A stretch of DNA of 64,000 nt from Pezicula radicicola (Eukaryota; Ascomycota; Leotiomycetes; Helotiales; Dermateaceae), in NCBI GenBank assembly GCA_003008705.1, contig PDUO01000011.1, positions 735,956-799,955 on the forward strand, in the 5' to 3' direction. The notes under the pieces are model-generated. The model was not told the origin of the DNA, did not search any database, and saw nothing but the letters and a program-made list of their open reading frames with translations. This document shows, one piece after another, positions 46,818 through 59,289 of this stretch (the stretch's first letter is position 1; each line of letters opens with the position of its first letter). Made by a program: the position numbers and the translations under genes.

Positions 46818-47478
46818 GGTACAAAGAAGCCCTATGAGTGAGACGTATGGCCGCCAGCCGATATTTATTGGGACTTTTGGTGCTCTTGTGGTATGTAATT
46901 CACTGAGTGCAAGCGCTCGATCAATTACCCAACTTTTGGTATTCCGGGCCCTTGCTGGTAAGTACATACTTACTGCATGTCCCCGAGTCTTGCATATTAA
47001 GTTCATCCTGGCTTACATTGATTAGGCATTGTTGGTTCTTCGCCTCTAAGCGACGCAGGAGCTTTGATTGCCGATCTATTTCCTACGAGTGATTTCGGCC
47101 TAGCTCCCGGTTTCTTTCAGTTTTGGACCCTCCATGGGTCCTTTCATGGGCCTTATAGTCGGGAGTTATTTAGGCGCCATCAACTCTGGGTGGAGGGCTG
47201 TGTTATGGTTATGCACTGCTCTGTGCGGTATACTATTTCTCCTATTTGCTTTACTAACACCAGAGACATTTGCCCCAGTTCTTCTCAAACGAAGAGCCAC
47301 AACACTTTCTAAGAAGACTGGAAAGATATATGTCAGCGTTTTAGACCAAGATGCCACTATGAAGAAACCATCTATAGCGTTCTGGGCTGCTGGGTTGGTT
47401 CGACCTTGGGCCCTTCTCTTAAGTGTTATAAATTATTTTCTGCGAGTACACCATCTAGTTAGTATATTAGGCAGGTAG
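46818..47478 (+). pseudogene. MFS drug transporter fragment (DHA1-like)
   Basis: The remaining part covers the loop after helix 2 to about helix 6. MSETYGRQPIFIGTFGAL matches the G-x-L-S-E-x-x-G-R-R-P signature, then LVFRALAG is split by an intact intron (46960-47026), followed by IVGSSPLSDAGALIADL. A frameshift near 47100-47120 separates this from GPSMGPFMGLIVGSYLGA, RAVLWLCTALCGILF and LLTPETFAPVLLKRRA. Nothing of the first helices or the C-terminal half is found. Hence a truncated, shifted pseudogene. Confidence 0.75.
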
Positions 47479-49320
47479 GTAATTAAGCGAGTAAATACAC
47501 TCAATCATCTCTATAAATTGACCCGAGAAGCTAGACTCTTGTATGCTCTGGAACAGACCCATTCTATCGCTGGTGGAGATAATTTGCTGGATGTAAAAAC
47601 TTTCTTCAAAGTTCAAACGGTAACCTAGATGTCGTATTCCACATGCTACACTATTTGAATAAAAATTACTACATACTATGCGTTGGAAATGAAAAGGCTA
47701 AGGAAGGCACTGAGTCGACTGGTGGGGGAAAAGGTATCACTGCCAGGTTGTGTGACTGTTGTAAATGAGTCTACAAATACGATACAGCATCAACTAAGAC
47801 TTGGGGATGACCTCGTGGGTTTTGGTTTTGTAACTTCTGCTTGAGAAATGGCAGTTACTCACTGGAGTACCTAATACTAACCATTCATGGCATTGTTCCT
47901 GGTTTACTCCAACGATAAAAGGCCCCATTTTCGTGACTTCGACACCCCACATGAAAATGCCACTTTATTGTGAGATGCAAGAGTTAAATTCTCCGATGCT
48001 GTGTCGTTAAAGGTACGTACTACTTATGTAGAGTATTTCTCAACCTGGAGAGAATGACTTGGGGTAATGCTAAGCTTTCTTTTTATGAGGAATGGGAAGC
48101 TAGCTGCTCTAGGCAATATCGAGATAATTCTACTATATTTATTCTTTTGATTCTGTGAAGAGAGTACTCTTAAACCGGAAACTTGAACGGGCATACTGTC
48201 AAAGCCAAGATCAAATGGACCAAGATAAATGTTTTGGAGCGACCTGCTTAAGTGATTCCCTATAAAAGACTTCCTTGAATCACTAGACCGCCTCTTTTAC
48301 CAGCTTGCTTTGATATCAATATTGCAGACGAAGCACGGTAGGCCTCCTGTAACTTGATATATCCTGATTCGAACAGTGCAAGGAAACTTCGTTTACACTT
48401 TCAACCCCACGTGCGAAAGCAAGCATATTGTGCATGAGAGACAAGGCTAATTGCATCCAGGTACATCAGAAATAACCTCATGAGTAACCCAAATTAACTG
48501 TACGAAGCATGCCTGACATATACGAAGGGGAAAAAGAGGGACATAATGGCACAGAAAAGCTGATGTCAGATTCAAACCCCACCCTTTGGCATACTCGTAT
48601 GAATTCTGTCTGACATAAGTGATAAAGAGTGAGTAACACGAACTGAAAGAGAATAAATACTACCTACCCGGCCCGTAAATATAGGCTCCAGGGTATGCAC
48701 GTCAGATCAACTTCCCCAGACCCATCCTTGGACAGTCCCACGACCGCCTTACCGCCGACAAGATACGGTATCATGCAGAAAACAGAATAAATACGAGACC
48801 TATCACTATCATCACCTTACTTCAAACGAAACTATCTGATTAATAATTCCTGAAACAAAAATGGCAATTCCGTCAACTTGGATTGACGGAGAGTAATGTA
48901 ATACTTGGGTAGCAACTCGTAAAAGTAGATATACGACCGTTGGGTTCGTAGCAAGAAACTAAAAGAGTTTGGTGGGATAGGGAAGTACGAGGATGACTGA
49001 AGCTTTGCCAAATTCAGGCGGTGAGGGTGTTTCTTTCTCTGTGTATGGGTCTGCCAAGAGACGATTGTCGGCTCACGATCTGCAGCTATACGAGAAAAGA
49101 ACGTCATAGTCGTGCAAGGAGTTACAGTAGTAATTTGTAAACATCGTCACTTCCTCTTTGTTTGCTTGTGAAGAAACATGAGGGTGTTCTTACTTTATAT
49201 AGATAGCAATGGGTTTCCACTTCCTTAGGACTCCACCAACATCTCCAACTTCTCTACCTTCCTACGAATCAACCTAACAATCCCAAACTCAGAGCCATCC
49301 ACAATAGAAAGACAGACAAG
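47479..49320. other. No supported gene
   Basis: Remains of the transporter 3' side may extend a little, but no conserved block is readable. The last 100 bases are the leader of the small secreted protein gene. Confidence 0.45.
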
Positions 49321-49990
49321 ATGACGAACACTCTCTTCAGAATTATTTTTGCGTCTTGTTTCGGACTCTCCATGGCGCAGTATTATAATCAGTCCGCACC
49401 CTTCTACCTCGTTGTGTCCTCCTCCAACGCTACAATTGATGGCAGCGTTCTCAACGCATGCCATGAAGGAGCCGCGATAGAGGGGCTATGTCTTGGTGGG
49501 AAGTATGCCGATATTACCACCCCAGCGAGTTACATCCAATACCAATTCAACACTTCCGAGGCTCAATACATAGAAAATGCAACACAAGGTGTTCCCGGCA
49601 TCGTCACCTATGAGTTGCAGGGCGGCAACTTTAATGTCTCTTCTGGTTTGGGTCTCTCTTACAATCCGACATCGAATGTAGCCATCCCTCTGTTCGAGCC
49701 TGGCAGTCAATATGCAACGCAAATGGCTTTTGACTCGGACGATTACCTCAACATCCAAGGTTACGTTGATGACAGAGTTGCTCCTCCATACACTGGAGAT
49801 TACCCACCATATTACCGGTGGTACATATGCCAAACGTAGTAAGAATTTCCTGAGTCCCTTCCCCGCACAGCTTACAACTTGACCCAGTTACGCGGGATAC
49901 TATTACACTACATTGGCATGGGTGATGGGCGAATATCCTCCACAAAATCCAACTTGCCAGTCGGTTCGTGTACAGCGGATATTTGTTTAA
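49321..49990 (+). CDS. Small secreted protein, fungal family of unknown function
   Basis: Exons 49321-49835 and 49888-49990 give 205 residues. A clear signal peptide (LFRIIFASCFGLSMAQ) is followed by a mature part with several sequons and two widely spaced cysteines near CHEGAAIEGLC. The C-terminal exon reads YAGYYYTTLAWVMGEYPPQN and ends with a CxxVxVxR-type strand, a pattern I recall from secreted ascomycete proteins without known function. The last intron is only 52 bp and was placed by the resulting C-terminal pattern. It might be a cell-wall or host-interacting protein; I do not claim an effector role. Confidence 0.75.
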
Positions 49991-50929
49991 ACAGCCGGTG
50001 GTGTTGCAGGGATCTGAGCATGGAAGGCGTGGAGGGGTTGGGCTTCGAATTATGATAACATCGACGATGAACAATGGGAGCATTTTGGGAGCGCTGGAAA
50101 AGCAATTGGTATTAGGGGGCAAGTAATGATAATGATGGAATGATCAAACATACTGGTAGTGCTCCAAAATAGAGCAAGGCTCGGTTGGTCAATTTGTGCT
50201 TTCCTGTATAAGTTGTCAAGTTGACGTAGTCTTGAGACTTGGTGCAATGAGACGTCTCTTCTGGCGTCCATTCTTAACAATTGTCCCCTCTGCTGTCATA
50301 CTCATCACAGCCTCCCTCATCAATAACCATGTCCTTCTCAACATCAGCAATTGTCAAAAAGAAGACCATTTAGAGTAGTATCTATCCCACCTTATAGTAT
50401 CCCTTCTTAGAAGATGATAATCTGCTATCGTCCTCTATATGTTGCCATGGTAGTCAGGGAATACATAAATTTTGGCTGCTCTGTTTGGCCGCTTTTGCTT
50501 AGGTGTATGCTCGCAACTTTTGTTGGGCGTCTTCATCTTATTCAGCCCGAACAGCTCTCATAGACGACGCAAATGCTAGGCATAATTTTGAGATTGTTCT
50601 AGATGTAAGCCAGGGAGGTAGGATGATGTTGTCCAAGGTTCGTGGTGTTTCGCTGATGTGGATTTCTTGTTGCTTTGGTTTTGTCAAACACGATGCGATC
50701 ATGCGGATACGCGAGGTGTTTTCATTGCAATCACTTCAGCGTCCCAGGATTTCAGCCCACGCACATGATATATGCTTACAATAAGCTTGACGTTTATTTT
50801 TTTCTGACTAGAATATTCAAATATAATATATTGTTTAAAATGCATGTTAAAAGCTTGTTTTCAGCTGACAGTAGCAAAGGTTGAACTTGACCGTCGCTTA
50901 ATGGCAAGGACTTAGTCGCTCGATCTGTG
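49991..50929. other. No supported gene
   Basis: 3' flank of the small secreted protein gene followed by sequence with no coding signal that I can recognise. Confidence 0.45.
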
Positions 50930-51610
50930 ACAACGCATTTGCCAATTCTCGAATTGGCCAATTAGAGCTTTAGCCAATTCGGCAAAACAATATTCCTTGC
51001 TTTAAGAACCTTACATCTATACTATTTAATTCAATTATTGATTGAAATTTGAAGTAGAGTATTAGTGCTATATAAAAAGTAGGTAGAAAGGCTTTAAAGG
51101 CTAGAAAATGACAAGCTTCTAACCCTACGAATTATAAAGAGAATAAAGAAACTGAAGGAGATGATAAGGAAGATAAGCTATAGAATAAGGGAGAGATGTG
51201 TGCTACTAAAAGAGTATATTTTATAATATATAATAATTATTATAAGAGGTTAAATAATATAAGTTTATTTATATTAAACTAACTTAGTTAAATTAGTATT
51301 AAATTAATTAATTTAAGAATTAATAAATATATTATTATAGATCTACTATAAGAAGAAACTAATAATATTATTATATATAGAAATCTTAGTTATATTTTAC
51401 TTTTTAAAGCTTTAAAGGAGGTATTAATTATCTAGAATAATCTTTTTTTACTTTTAATTCTATTATTTTTAAACTCTAAGAAAGTAGTATATAATAAAGT
51501 ATTAGTTTATAATTATATATTTCTAGTATATATTTATTTCTAATAGCTCTAGTACTTACTAATCCCTTTAAAATTATAGATTAATTCTAATTATTCTAAC
51601 CTAGTATAGT
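50930..51610. repeat. AT-rich relic, RIP-like
   Basis: About 680 bp whose composition shifts abruptly to runs of TA/AT steps with very few C or G, bounded by normal sequence on both sides. The left border has GCCAATT three times, including the hairpin GCCAATTCTCGAATTGGC at 50940-50957. Probably a mutated mobile element; no coding capacity is left. Confidence 0.45.
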
Positions 51611-52476
51611 ATTATTTTTAACATATTCGACTCTCGATTTTTGAAGATATGGGAAGGGTTGATGACGTTTCCGAAGACCCGGAAGTGGGATATGACACTT
51701 TCAAATTCGAAGCCAGAGCTATGGCTTTCCCAAATTAAGGAACACACTCCAAAGCCCTTCAAATCGATACTAGTGTCGCGCCAAGCACCTACTATTGCGG
51801 AATTAGAGTCTTTCGAATGGTCCGACACGACAGCTGCTGGCAACTGTTATAGATAAGGTCGAATGTAAGAGAGTTAAAAAAGGTGTCAACCAATCTCAAG
51901 TCATTTTAAGTGTCATGCTCTTTCTCTTTCTCCTTCTATTTCTCAACTATCCCAAGATCCGATCCCTCGCTCTAAACCAAACCAACTAGATAATATAAGT
52001 TGGAAGATAAGTATGTTCCTTTTGTATCCTCACCTCGGACATCGTTCTTATACAAATTATAGTAGATAGTGCTTACGATATAGTTCTATAAGCACTAAAC
52101 CTGTTTCAAATACCTAAGGTATACCGACGGCTAGAAAATAAAGGGTTTAAGTAAAACACCTCGCCGTTATATATTCATTAAATATAGGGTAAAATAGGTA
52201 CTTGTATTAAATTAAGCACAAAGTTTCTACCCAAATGAAACAACTATAGACTTATATAGAACGTTCTTGTCTACCGATCCCGCTAGACCCGTGGATCCAA
52301 GTAGATCCCTGAAGTCTTCTCGATCCCTCCCTAGATTCTCTGGACTCTATTATATAACCTTAATGTGACCCTGTCACATAACTTAGTGTTCTCTGTGACA
52401 TATTAATCTATGCCCGAGTCTCAGGCTCTAAGGTTGGTTCGTAACAGATATCACCTATTCTTCTGAGCGCATTTTT
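51611..52476. other. Unassigned stretch downstream of the subtilase
   Basis: A 71-codon plus-strand frame at 51641-51856 looks coding-like in composition but is not recognised and could be a gene fragment. The rest is 3' flank and moderately AT-rich. The motif TAAAATAGGTAC near 52190 loosely resembles the end of the TA-flanked element at 38990-39413. Confidence 0.35.
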
Positions 52477-54670
52477 CTAAGGCGCACCATTGTATAGACA
52501 TATAAGACCACTAGGTCGAATCCAGCCCAAGGTTAACAAATGATTTTTCAAAGCTACAACGCTTGTTAATGTTGTCTTGAGAGATGGTAATCCAATAAGG
52601 TATGCAGCAACGCCTGCTACTTTAGCCGCCGCTAGATAAATATCTCGTTAGCTCTAGAGTAGTTGTGTTAGATATAGACCGAGATTTACTAACCCGGAGA
52701 AGTTCCTGTACCAACCCATGTACCACCCGTCTTTGGACTGGTGATGTCTACACCCGGGGCGAAGAGAGTCAACCAAGAAGCGAAGTTGGATAGTGCAGCC
52801 AAAGCACCAGTATTATCTACAGCACCAACGACGACAAGGTCTGGAACGTAATTGGGATCGGTGGGGTCAGCAAATTTTGCGGGATAGGCGAAAGAGATCT
52901 AGTAGCAGATTAATAAATGATTAGCTATGCCATTATATAGGGTTCTATTAATGATCTGGATCACTGAGTCACTAACCGTGCCCTCGTTACCTGCTGAAGT
53001 CACACACAGAATACCAGCAGCAGAAAGCCTATTAAGCTGAGCCCCAAATTTTCGTTGGAAGCTATCGCTGAGAAAGGATGGTGGGTAGCCAAATGACATG
53101 CTAAGGACCGCGAGAGGAGCAGGATCTGGGTTCAAACCAGCCTGATACACTTGCCAGTCGAGCTCGATGATATCAAGGGCGTCAGTAATATATTCCGGTG
53201 AAACTTGCCATTGGAAAGTAAATGCGTAGGGGTTAGAGTTTCTCGCAACACCATAGGTACCACCAACATATTGGGCCAACATAGCAGTCCCGTGGTCTTC
53301 ACCATTATTATTGCCCGTAGCAACCCAACCAGTTTTCCCTGTCGATACGACATTTGCTCTGTCTTGTAGAGTTCTGCCATTGCTGTCTGTGTAAGTGGTG
53401 AATTCCTAGCGCTTGCAGTCAATATTTGCTGGATAATAGTACCTAACGAGGTAACAAAGACGTGTTTTACTTGCCGGTAAACTCGTGTCAAAAAACCCCG
53501 AATCTAAAATATATGTAACGACGCCCTCTGCGGCGGTGGTGTCATATACATAACTGGTCCTAGTAGGATTACCACTGGGTTGCGATATGAAAACAAGTTC
53601 TGGTACTACCACCCCTGGTTGTGTTGTGTAAACAGCAGCACGCTTTCTAACTCGAGAAGGTATAGTGGTGGTGTTGTCGACCTTGGTAGCATTGACTTCT
53701 AAACCATTTTCACTAACACTTATATAATCGGCACCTGGGTTGTAACAATCAGTGGTACACATGGGTACTACTGATTGGCACTGGACTAGTTAGCAGAGTG
53801 TATAATCATATATATAGCAGTCAATAGAACATACCTCTTTCAACTCGGTAAGCTGCATTACTTGCTTCATCGAAAGGTATGCCGTCCAATACAGCGTCCC
53901 ATATGCGTTCACAGATATATGTTCCTCTGACACTGCCAACGGGAAAGTTGCTAAGAGGGTGTTAATAGTATCCACATCTAGACCATTTTCTGGCCAAATG
54001 GTATATCTTGGAAGATCTTCTATTCCATCATTGCAGGTTGTTGCCAGACCATCAGCATCAGTGGGACTGAGACTAACTGCTGTCCCAACTGCCTCTCCGA
54101 TAGATAGTCCTATTGTGTACGGATCAGTATCGGCGGGCATATAGTCCGTATTGTTGCTATTGAGGTACTGGCAAGTTAGCAAGTAATTATCTAAAGCAGA
54201 TACCATAGCAGCTTCTGCCGCGTTTTTGGATATAGCAGGCGCTAGTAGGGCGCGACTTGTAGATTTCAACATCCAAGCCTCACTTGCGATTGAGGCTACT
54301 ACGACAGCGCCAGCTACTAGCAACGGAACAATTCGCTCTTCGAGAGACGTATTTGCTGTTAACGAGCCTGGAATAGCTTTGTATGCTAAACTCTTTCCAG
54401 TATTCATAAAGTGAAGATTGTGAAGTCTGCCATTATGAGTGCCGTTTCCTACATGAACCCAGGAGTTTAATGGTGCATTAGCCAATAATTGACACTTTCT
54501 CGAACAATTAGGTTGGGGCGTCCAATCATCATTGGTGTTGAAGGTGTATTTGGGTATAGATCGAGTTTGAGCCTCTGCAATTTCGGTTGGATCGTTCAGG
54601 AAGGACAACATCAACCATTCTACAGTCTCGCCGACGCAACCAAGCGCGTCTCCTTCTGGTCCAGTAGTAA
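52477..54670 (-). CDS. S8 subtilase module (open 3' part of the fusion)
   Basis: The last five exons have no stop or frame break. They encode a prodomain (PRYTIWPENGLDVDTINTLL ... GTLYWTAYLS) and, after VRKR, a subtilisin domain with all four key residues: Asp in TYILDSGFFD, His in GEDHGTAMLAQ, Asn in VTSAGNEG, Ser in GTGTSPAAAKVAG. The intron 53406-53474 has a GC donor; it joins DTSLP to EFTTY as in other subtilases. Sequence upstream in the same frame continues into the cysteine-rich modules, so this is described here as the part of the larger gene that could still give an active protease. A separate start for this part was not identified. Confidence 0.7.
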
Positions 54671-57600
54671 CTATACAGACCTTAGTATTACTTTCTATCT
54701 TTCAAAATTTTGCATTGGATTTAGTAAAATCAACTGACCATCATCGCAGACTCCACTTGGAACCGTGGAGGGACTGCCAACATATAGAACATCAACAAAT
54801 AAATCGGGGTTGTCCTCTGATTCGTATTGGAAGAAATCTCCAGCGGTAAAGTTTACGGCCGTCAAATCCGGAGGATCATAGTCTGCAAGAGTAGGTAGAG
54901 CAGGAAGAGAGGTTAAAGCCGTATTGCCTGTAAATGACGATAGACAAGCATTTGGTGAAGGACAATAGCCACGGGGACAAGTAAAGTTGCAAAGTGGACC
55001 GTAAGTTGTCGCATCCACGCCTTCGTCTGCATATCCAGTAATTTCTGCATCGATCGTACCTTCTTTTACAGTCCCCGTGGCGCTACAAGTACAGGGTTCT
55101 GGACAATATCCACGACCACTGATCCCAAAGTCAGCATAGAGTGTGTACGAGCGGTTGCTCAGAGACGATCTAAGGAGCTGTACTACTACGCAAGGTGCAA
55201 TGAAACAAGTATGCAACAAGTATAATCGACTTATTCCAAGGGCCTTCAACTACTACGAAACTGTGAACTTACCATGAAAAATCACAAAGTCCAGCATAAT
55301 TTCCAGTACCTGAGCCTGAAGCACAGCCAGTAGTTTGGGTAGTTTCGCAAAGCCTATTTATTCACCGTAAGAAATTTGTCGAATTCTTTTAGTACTAGAA
55401 TGACTTACTCATCGCAATGGCCCCTGCTGCAAGTCCAAGTACTAGCAAACATTTTATATTAGTATTACTTCAAGGGGACGAGTTTTACAAAATGAAAAAC
55501 ATATTATTAAATAATTTTATCTAGGAGATTCTGTGGGGATACTTCTCTTAAGAGAGGAAGAATAGGAATAAACCAGAGAAAATCTAAGACTCACCAGAGG
55601 TCGTTAAATAGCATAATTGGGTTGGGTGTATAAATGGCTTTAAGATTTTCGTCGATGTCTCCATTAAAAAGAAGCAAGTCAATGGAAGTTTGGGTACAGG
55701 TACATACTGCAATAGGACAATCTAGCCATCTCAGGGTTAGTATTCTTGATCAGGGGCCGGCGTCAGAGGAGTAAGACATGTTTCTCTCAATGTAAGTCCT
55801 ATGGAGAGGAACATCAAAAGATATAAAGCGGATTTATATAGGAAAACACCACTTACATGAATACTGGCACGCCCATTCGCACATAGTAGAAAAGTCTTCC
55901 ATACCCTCGCCAGCTGTACAATAGGGTTCATTGAATGGTGAGATAGTTGGTGTCGGGTAAGGGGCATAATTCACGAGGCCACAATATTCTTCGTAGTCCG
56001 AGTATCCGTATCTGCTCACATCATCTCATATCAGCATTCCGTTCAGCTGTCTCAATTGGATACAAGACTGTAAAGTAAGTACATTACGAGCTATACAATT
56101 CGCGATATATGTAAACTCTCAGGAGAAGTACAATAATAGATATCTCTTATCGGACGGCGAAGGAAAATCAAAGAGATGGAAAAGAGCAAACTTACATACA
56201 AGCAAATAAGCAAAGTCCTTCATATGTCACACTAACACCTTCGAGAGGATAGCACTCCTTTGAAGTTGGAGTGGGGAGCTTAACCTGAGGGCCCTGCTCC
56301 GTACAGTAACAGGCTCCAAGAGGACTAGAAAGACACAAAATATAGACGTTAGTATAGGTATATAGTTGAAGATGCCGGGTGTGTGGTGTGTAGATGTTAG
56401 ATGGAGATATTAATAGTAGTTTAAGATAATGGGGTTCTACGATTCTGCCTTCCTCTGATATTGTCACCAGCTGGGACTGTGCTGATCGTACAAAACAACA
56501 ACTCGAATAGAGGAAGTCGATGTAAGAAAATACGAACCAGTAGCCTAAATGACAGGCAAATTCGCATAAGCCGCGGAAATCTAAAACACTCGTGCCTGCT
56601 GTGCAGACATAGTCCTTAACTGTGGCGGTTACAGTCTCTCCATAAGGGAATGTATCGGATCCAACCCAAGTGTTGTAGTTCATGACATCTTATAACCTCA
56701 AAGTTAGCATCGCCGACAACAGAAATAATAACGAGAGTCGCTTTTAGAGAAATTACTTACCTTGATCACAATCATCAGAGATAGAACCGCCTGAAACCGT
56801 CAATATTTCGATCGCGCCCTCATCTCTCGTCACGAATACAATCCAATCGCCCGTGTATCCAGCAAAGCTTGCATTTCCAAAAGCCAATCCAGGATAAGTT
56901 GCTGGAAGGGAAGTCCAGTATGAAGGAACAGTATCTACCCCAATATTTACTTGAGGTGGGTCTACTTCGCTACCTAGCAAAGCTGCAAAGAAAATATAAT
57001 CTTGCACCACCGTCTCTGGCGCAAATTCGATTTGTAATTGGCTAGCGGTATTTGCAGTAGTATAGTTGGTAGAACAGGCAGCCATAGATCCTGGACTATT
57101 CCTAGACCATGCCACAAGAACCTCAGAGCTGAACGACGAGGTACCTTCCTTATAAAGGTCGATAAAAATTGGTAGGAGAGCTCTCCAACCATCGTGTGGA
57201 AAATCCTCTACGAAATTGTATGTTGCTTCCCCCTTAGGGAAAACTGTGTGGTATTGGATCGGATCCAAGGGGCCAATATAGTGGCTCTCTCCCCAGTCAT
57301 TCCAAGTGATGATCTCGACAAATTTTGGTTGAACATAAAGAACCTCCTGCCAACGGTCGAACCAGAGAGAGTCTCCACGCCACAGCCAATTCTTGTCAAA
57401 ACCGCTAGACAAATGTTAGCATATCTATTAATAGAGCCGGCTTTTATAACCTAGAGAACTACCTAGTTCCACGGACGAGAGATAGCTAGAAATTCAATAG
57501 AGTTAGGAAAACTCACGGCAGATTTGTATAAAACATTGGGGACACGCCCATCATATAAGGAGCACTTCCACTTTCGGACTGATTTCCAAGGATCTATACA

Positions 57601-58524
57601 AAAGAAGCATCGGAGAAGGTGTTCATATTAGTGTCTCCCCACGGCCAAGCAGCCCAAGAAAAGAGTCCGTCAGCGACACCATACAACCTTCATCCCAAAA
57701 TCTCGTGTTAGTGTTATATAATATATTAAGATAAAAGGAAGCGAGAAAACTTATATAAATTAAACTTACCAAGCGTCTATAGCCCCCAAAGATGACCAGC
57801 ATAGAACAAACTCCAGACCGTAATCGGATATAAGAGTAGGCCAGTCTAAGATATTGTCTATTCCCTGGAAAGTAGATACGAATGCTAGATCATTGGAAGG
57901 ATCGTGATAATAAGCACCGTTGGCTGTATAAGGAGCCAAATAAGACTCAACATCACTCGCTGGCCAAGGTCCAGTTCCTCCAGTATAATCAAATGAGAAG
58001 AAAAGATAAAATAATACTCCCTCGTCAATCATAGCGTTTACCGCTTAGAACGTATACGATATCGATGTACTAATTGTATTATCTCCATATCTAAAAAGTA
58101 ATTTACCATTTAATCAGCATTACCCTTAAGAGGAATAAGGCATCGAGACATAGGAATGGTAGAATTACTCACGCCATATTTAAAGCAAAGGCATCGATTT
58201 TAACACCCACAGCAGTCTTTATTGCATCTTCCCAATCCGGAATAGTCCAATTTACTACATTCCCGACCTATTCTTAGAGATCAGTATAGCTACATGGAAT
58301 TTATAGTGGATTAGGGAGAGGGAGGAAGACAAGATCATATAGCTGGCATATATAGAGGTCAATTCTTATAACAAATACAACTATAACCTTAAGGCTATTA
58401 GATACATTCGCAATGTTCTTACCAATAAATAGGCAAAAACCGCCTTCGCGTAGACTTGGTATGCGTATAGCAACACTACTAGAATATATAGGAATCCCAT
58501 GCTGCTGAGGTTTCTTCTAAACAT
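52477..58524 (-). pseudogene. GH71 alpha-1,3-glucanase / Cys-rich / S8 subtilase fusion with two in-frame stops
   Basis: Seventeen exons in one frame: 58423-58524, 58173-58267, 57770-58090, 57517-57687, 56761-57404, 56538-56688, 56196-56324, 55857-56011, 55595-55721, 55409-55441, 55273-55353, 54739-55118, 53835-54670, 53475-53780, 52977-53405, 52694-52898 and 52477-52631. They total exactly 1,440 codons. Order: signal peptide; GH71 domain (about 27-440: FFSFDYTGGTGPWP, PYMMGVSPMFYTNLPG, WNDWGESHYIGP); GH71-associated cysteine-rich modules (CTAG..DFRGLCEFAC..GYCP type, about 470-790); a linker domain with few matches; a subtilase prodomain; a dibasic site (VRKR); and the S8 catalytic domain. 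TAA interrupts codon 81 (58045-58047) and TAG codon 204 (57594-57596), both inside well-aligned GH71 sequence. The gene may therefore be dead, or only its 3' part expressed. Confidence 0.65.
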
Positions 58525-59289
58525 GGCGACAACAAAAATATAGAGCCGAAAAAGCTAACTAGTAATGAAAGTAAACGACTAGGTATTATCAAGAGCATAG
58601 GACTTCTTTTCTTATAGTTATATATTACTTATGGGAGCGAATGGAGTCACTGCGCCTACTTCAGATGGTCCATTTGCTTTTCTCAGTTTTAGGGGCCCGG
58701 CAGGTCGATGTATAACTCTCAGGGGATAAAATTACTATACAGGGGCGAGTATGGGTCATTATCACACTTGTAGATTACGTGCATACGGCGAGACTATTCA
58801 GATTGAAAAAAGATGCAGACTCCAGTTCGCGGCGGAGAAACTATAGATCATAGGGTAGTATTCATTTTAGAAAAATAAGATTTGAGAGTAGGGTAGTAAG
58901 TTATACTACAAAATCCTAAAAGTATCAGTCGAACGAAAACAAGAATATACTCGGACGTCGAATTGCCTACCATATCTTATGTTATGGCCCTACCGCCCTA
59001 TACAATACACGAATACTTCGTAGTAAATACTTTATACCGTAATAGCCTATCAGGGGAACACGCCGTACTATATTGTTAATTTCCCCCACTAAACACTGTA
59101 TATAGGCTATATCAAGCGCTACGAGCTAGCTACTATCTAGCTATACTATAGAGTAGTATATTAAGTTCCCTTAGATTGTATACTTTGGCTATAGTGATAT
59201 ACTACGCTATCTACCTTCTTAATCTAGGATTTAAATACAAAGAGAAAGGCAGTGTCGCCTTCCTAGTTAGGGTTATTGTTGAAGTTGGG
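58525..59289. promoter_or_regulatory. Upstream region of the fusion gene
   Basis: TA-rich sequence with a drop in GC at about 58850-59230. No gene; the frame that runs from 59176 through the minisatellite is an artefact of the repeat. Confidence 0.4.

Noticed and set aside
51641..51856. 71-codon plus-strand frame between AT-rich stretches
   Set aside because: It looks coding-like, but has no recognised family, no partner exons found and a very short length; it is noted as a possible gene fragment only.
52505..52530. GGTCGAATCC, resembling a tRNA T-loop
   Set aside because: No matching acceptor, D or anticodon arm could be folded around it, and it lies in the 3' coding exon of the subtilase.
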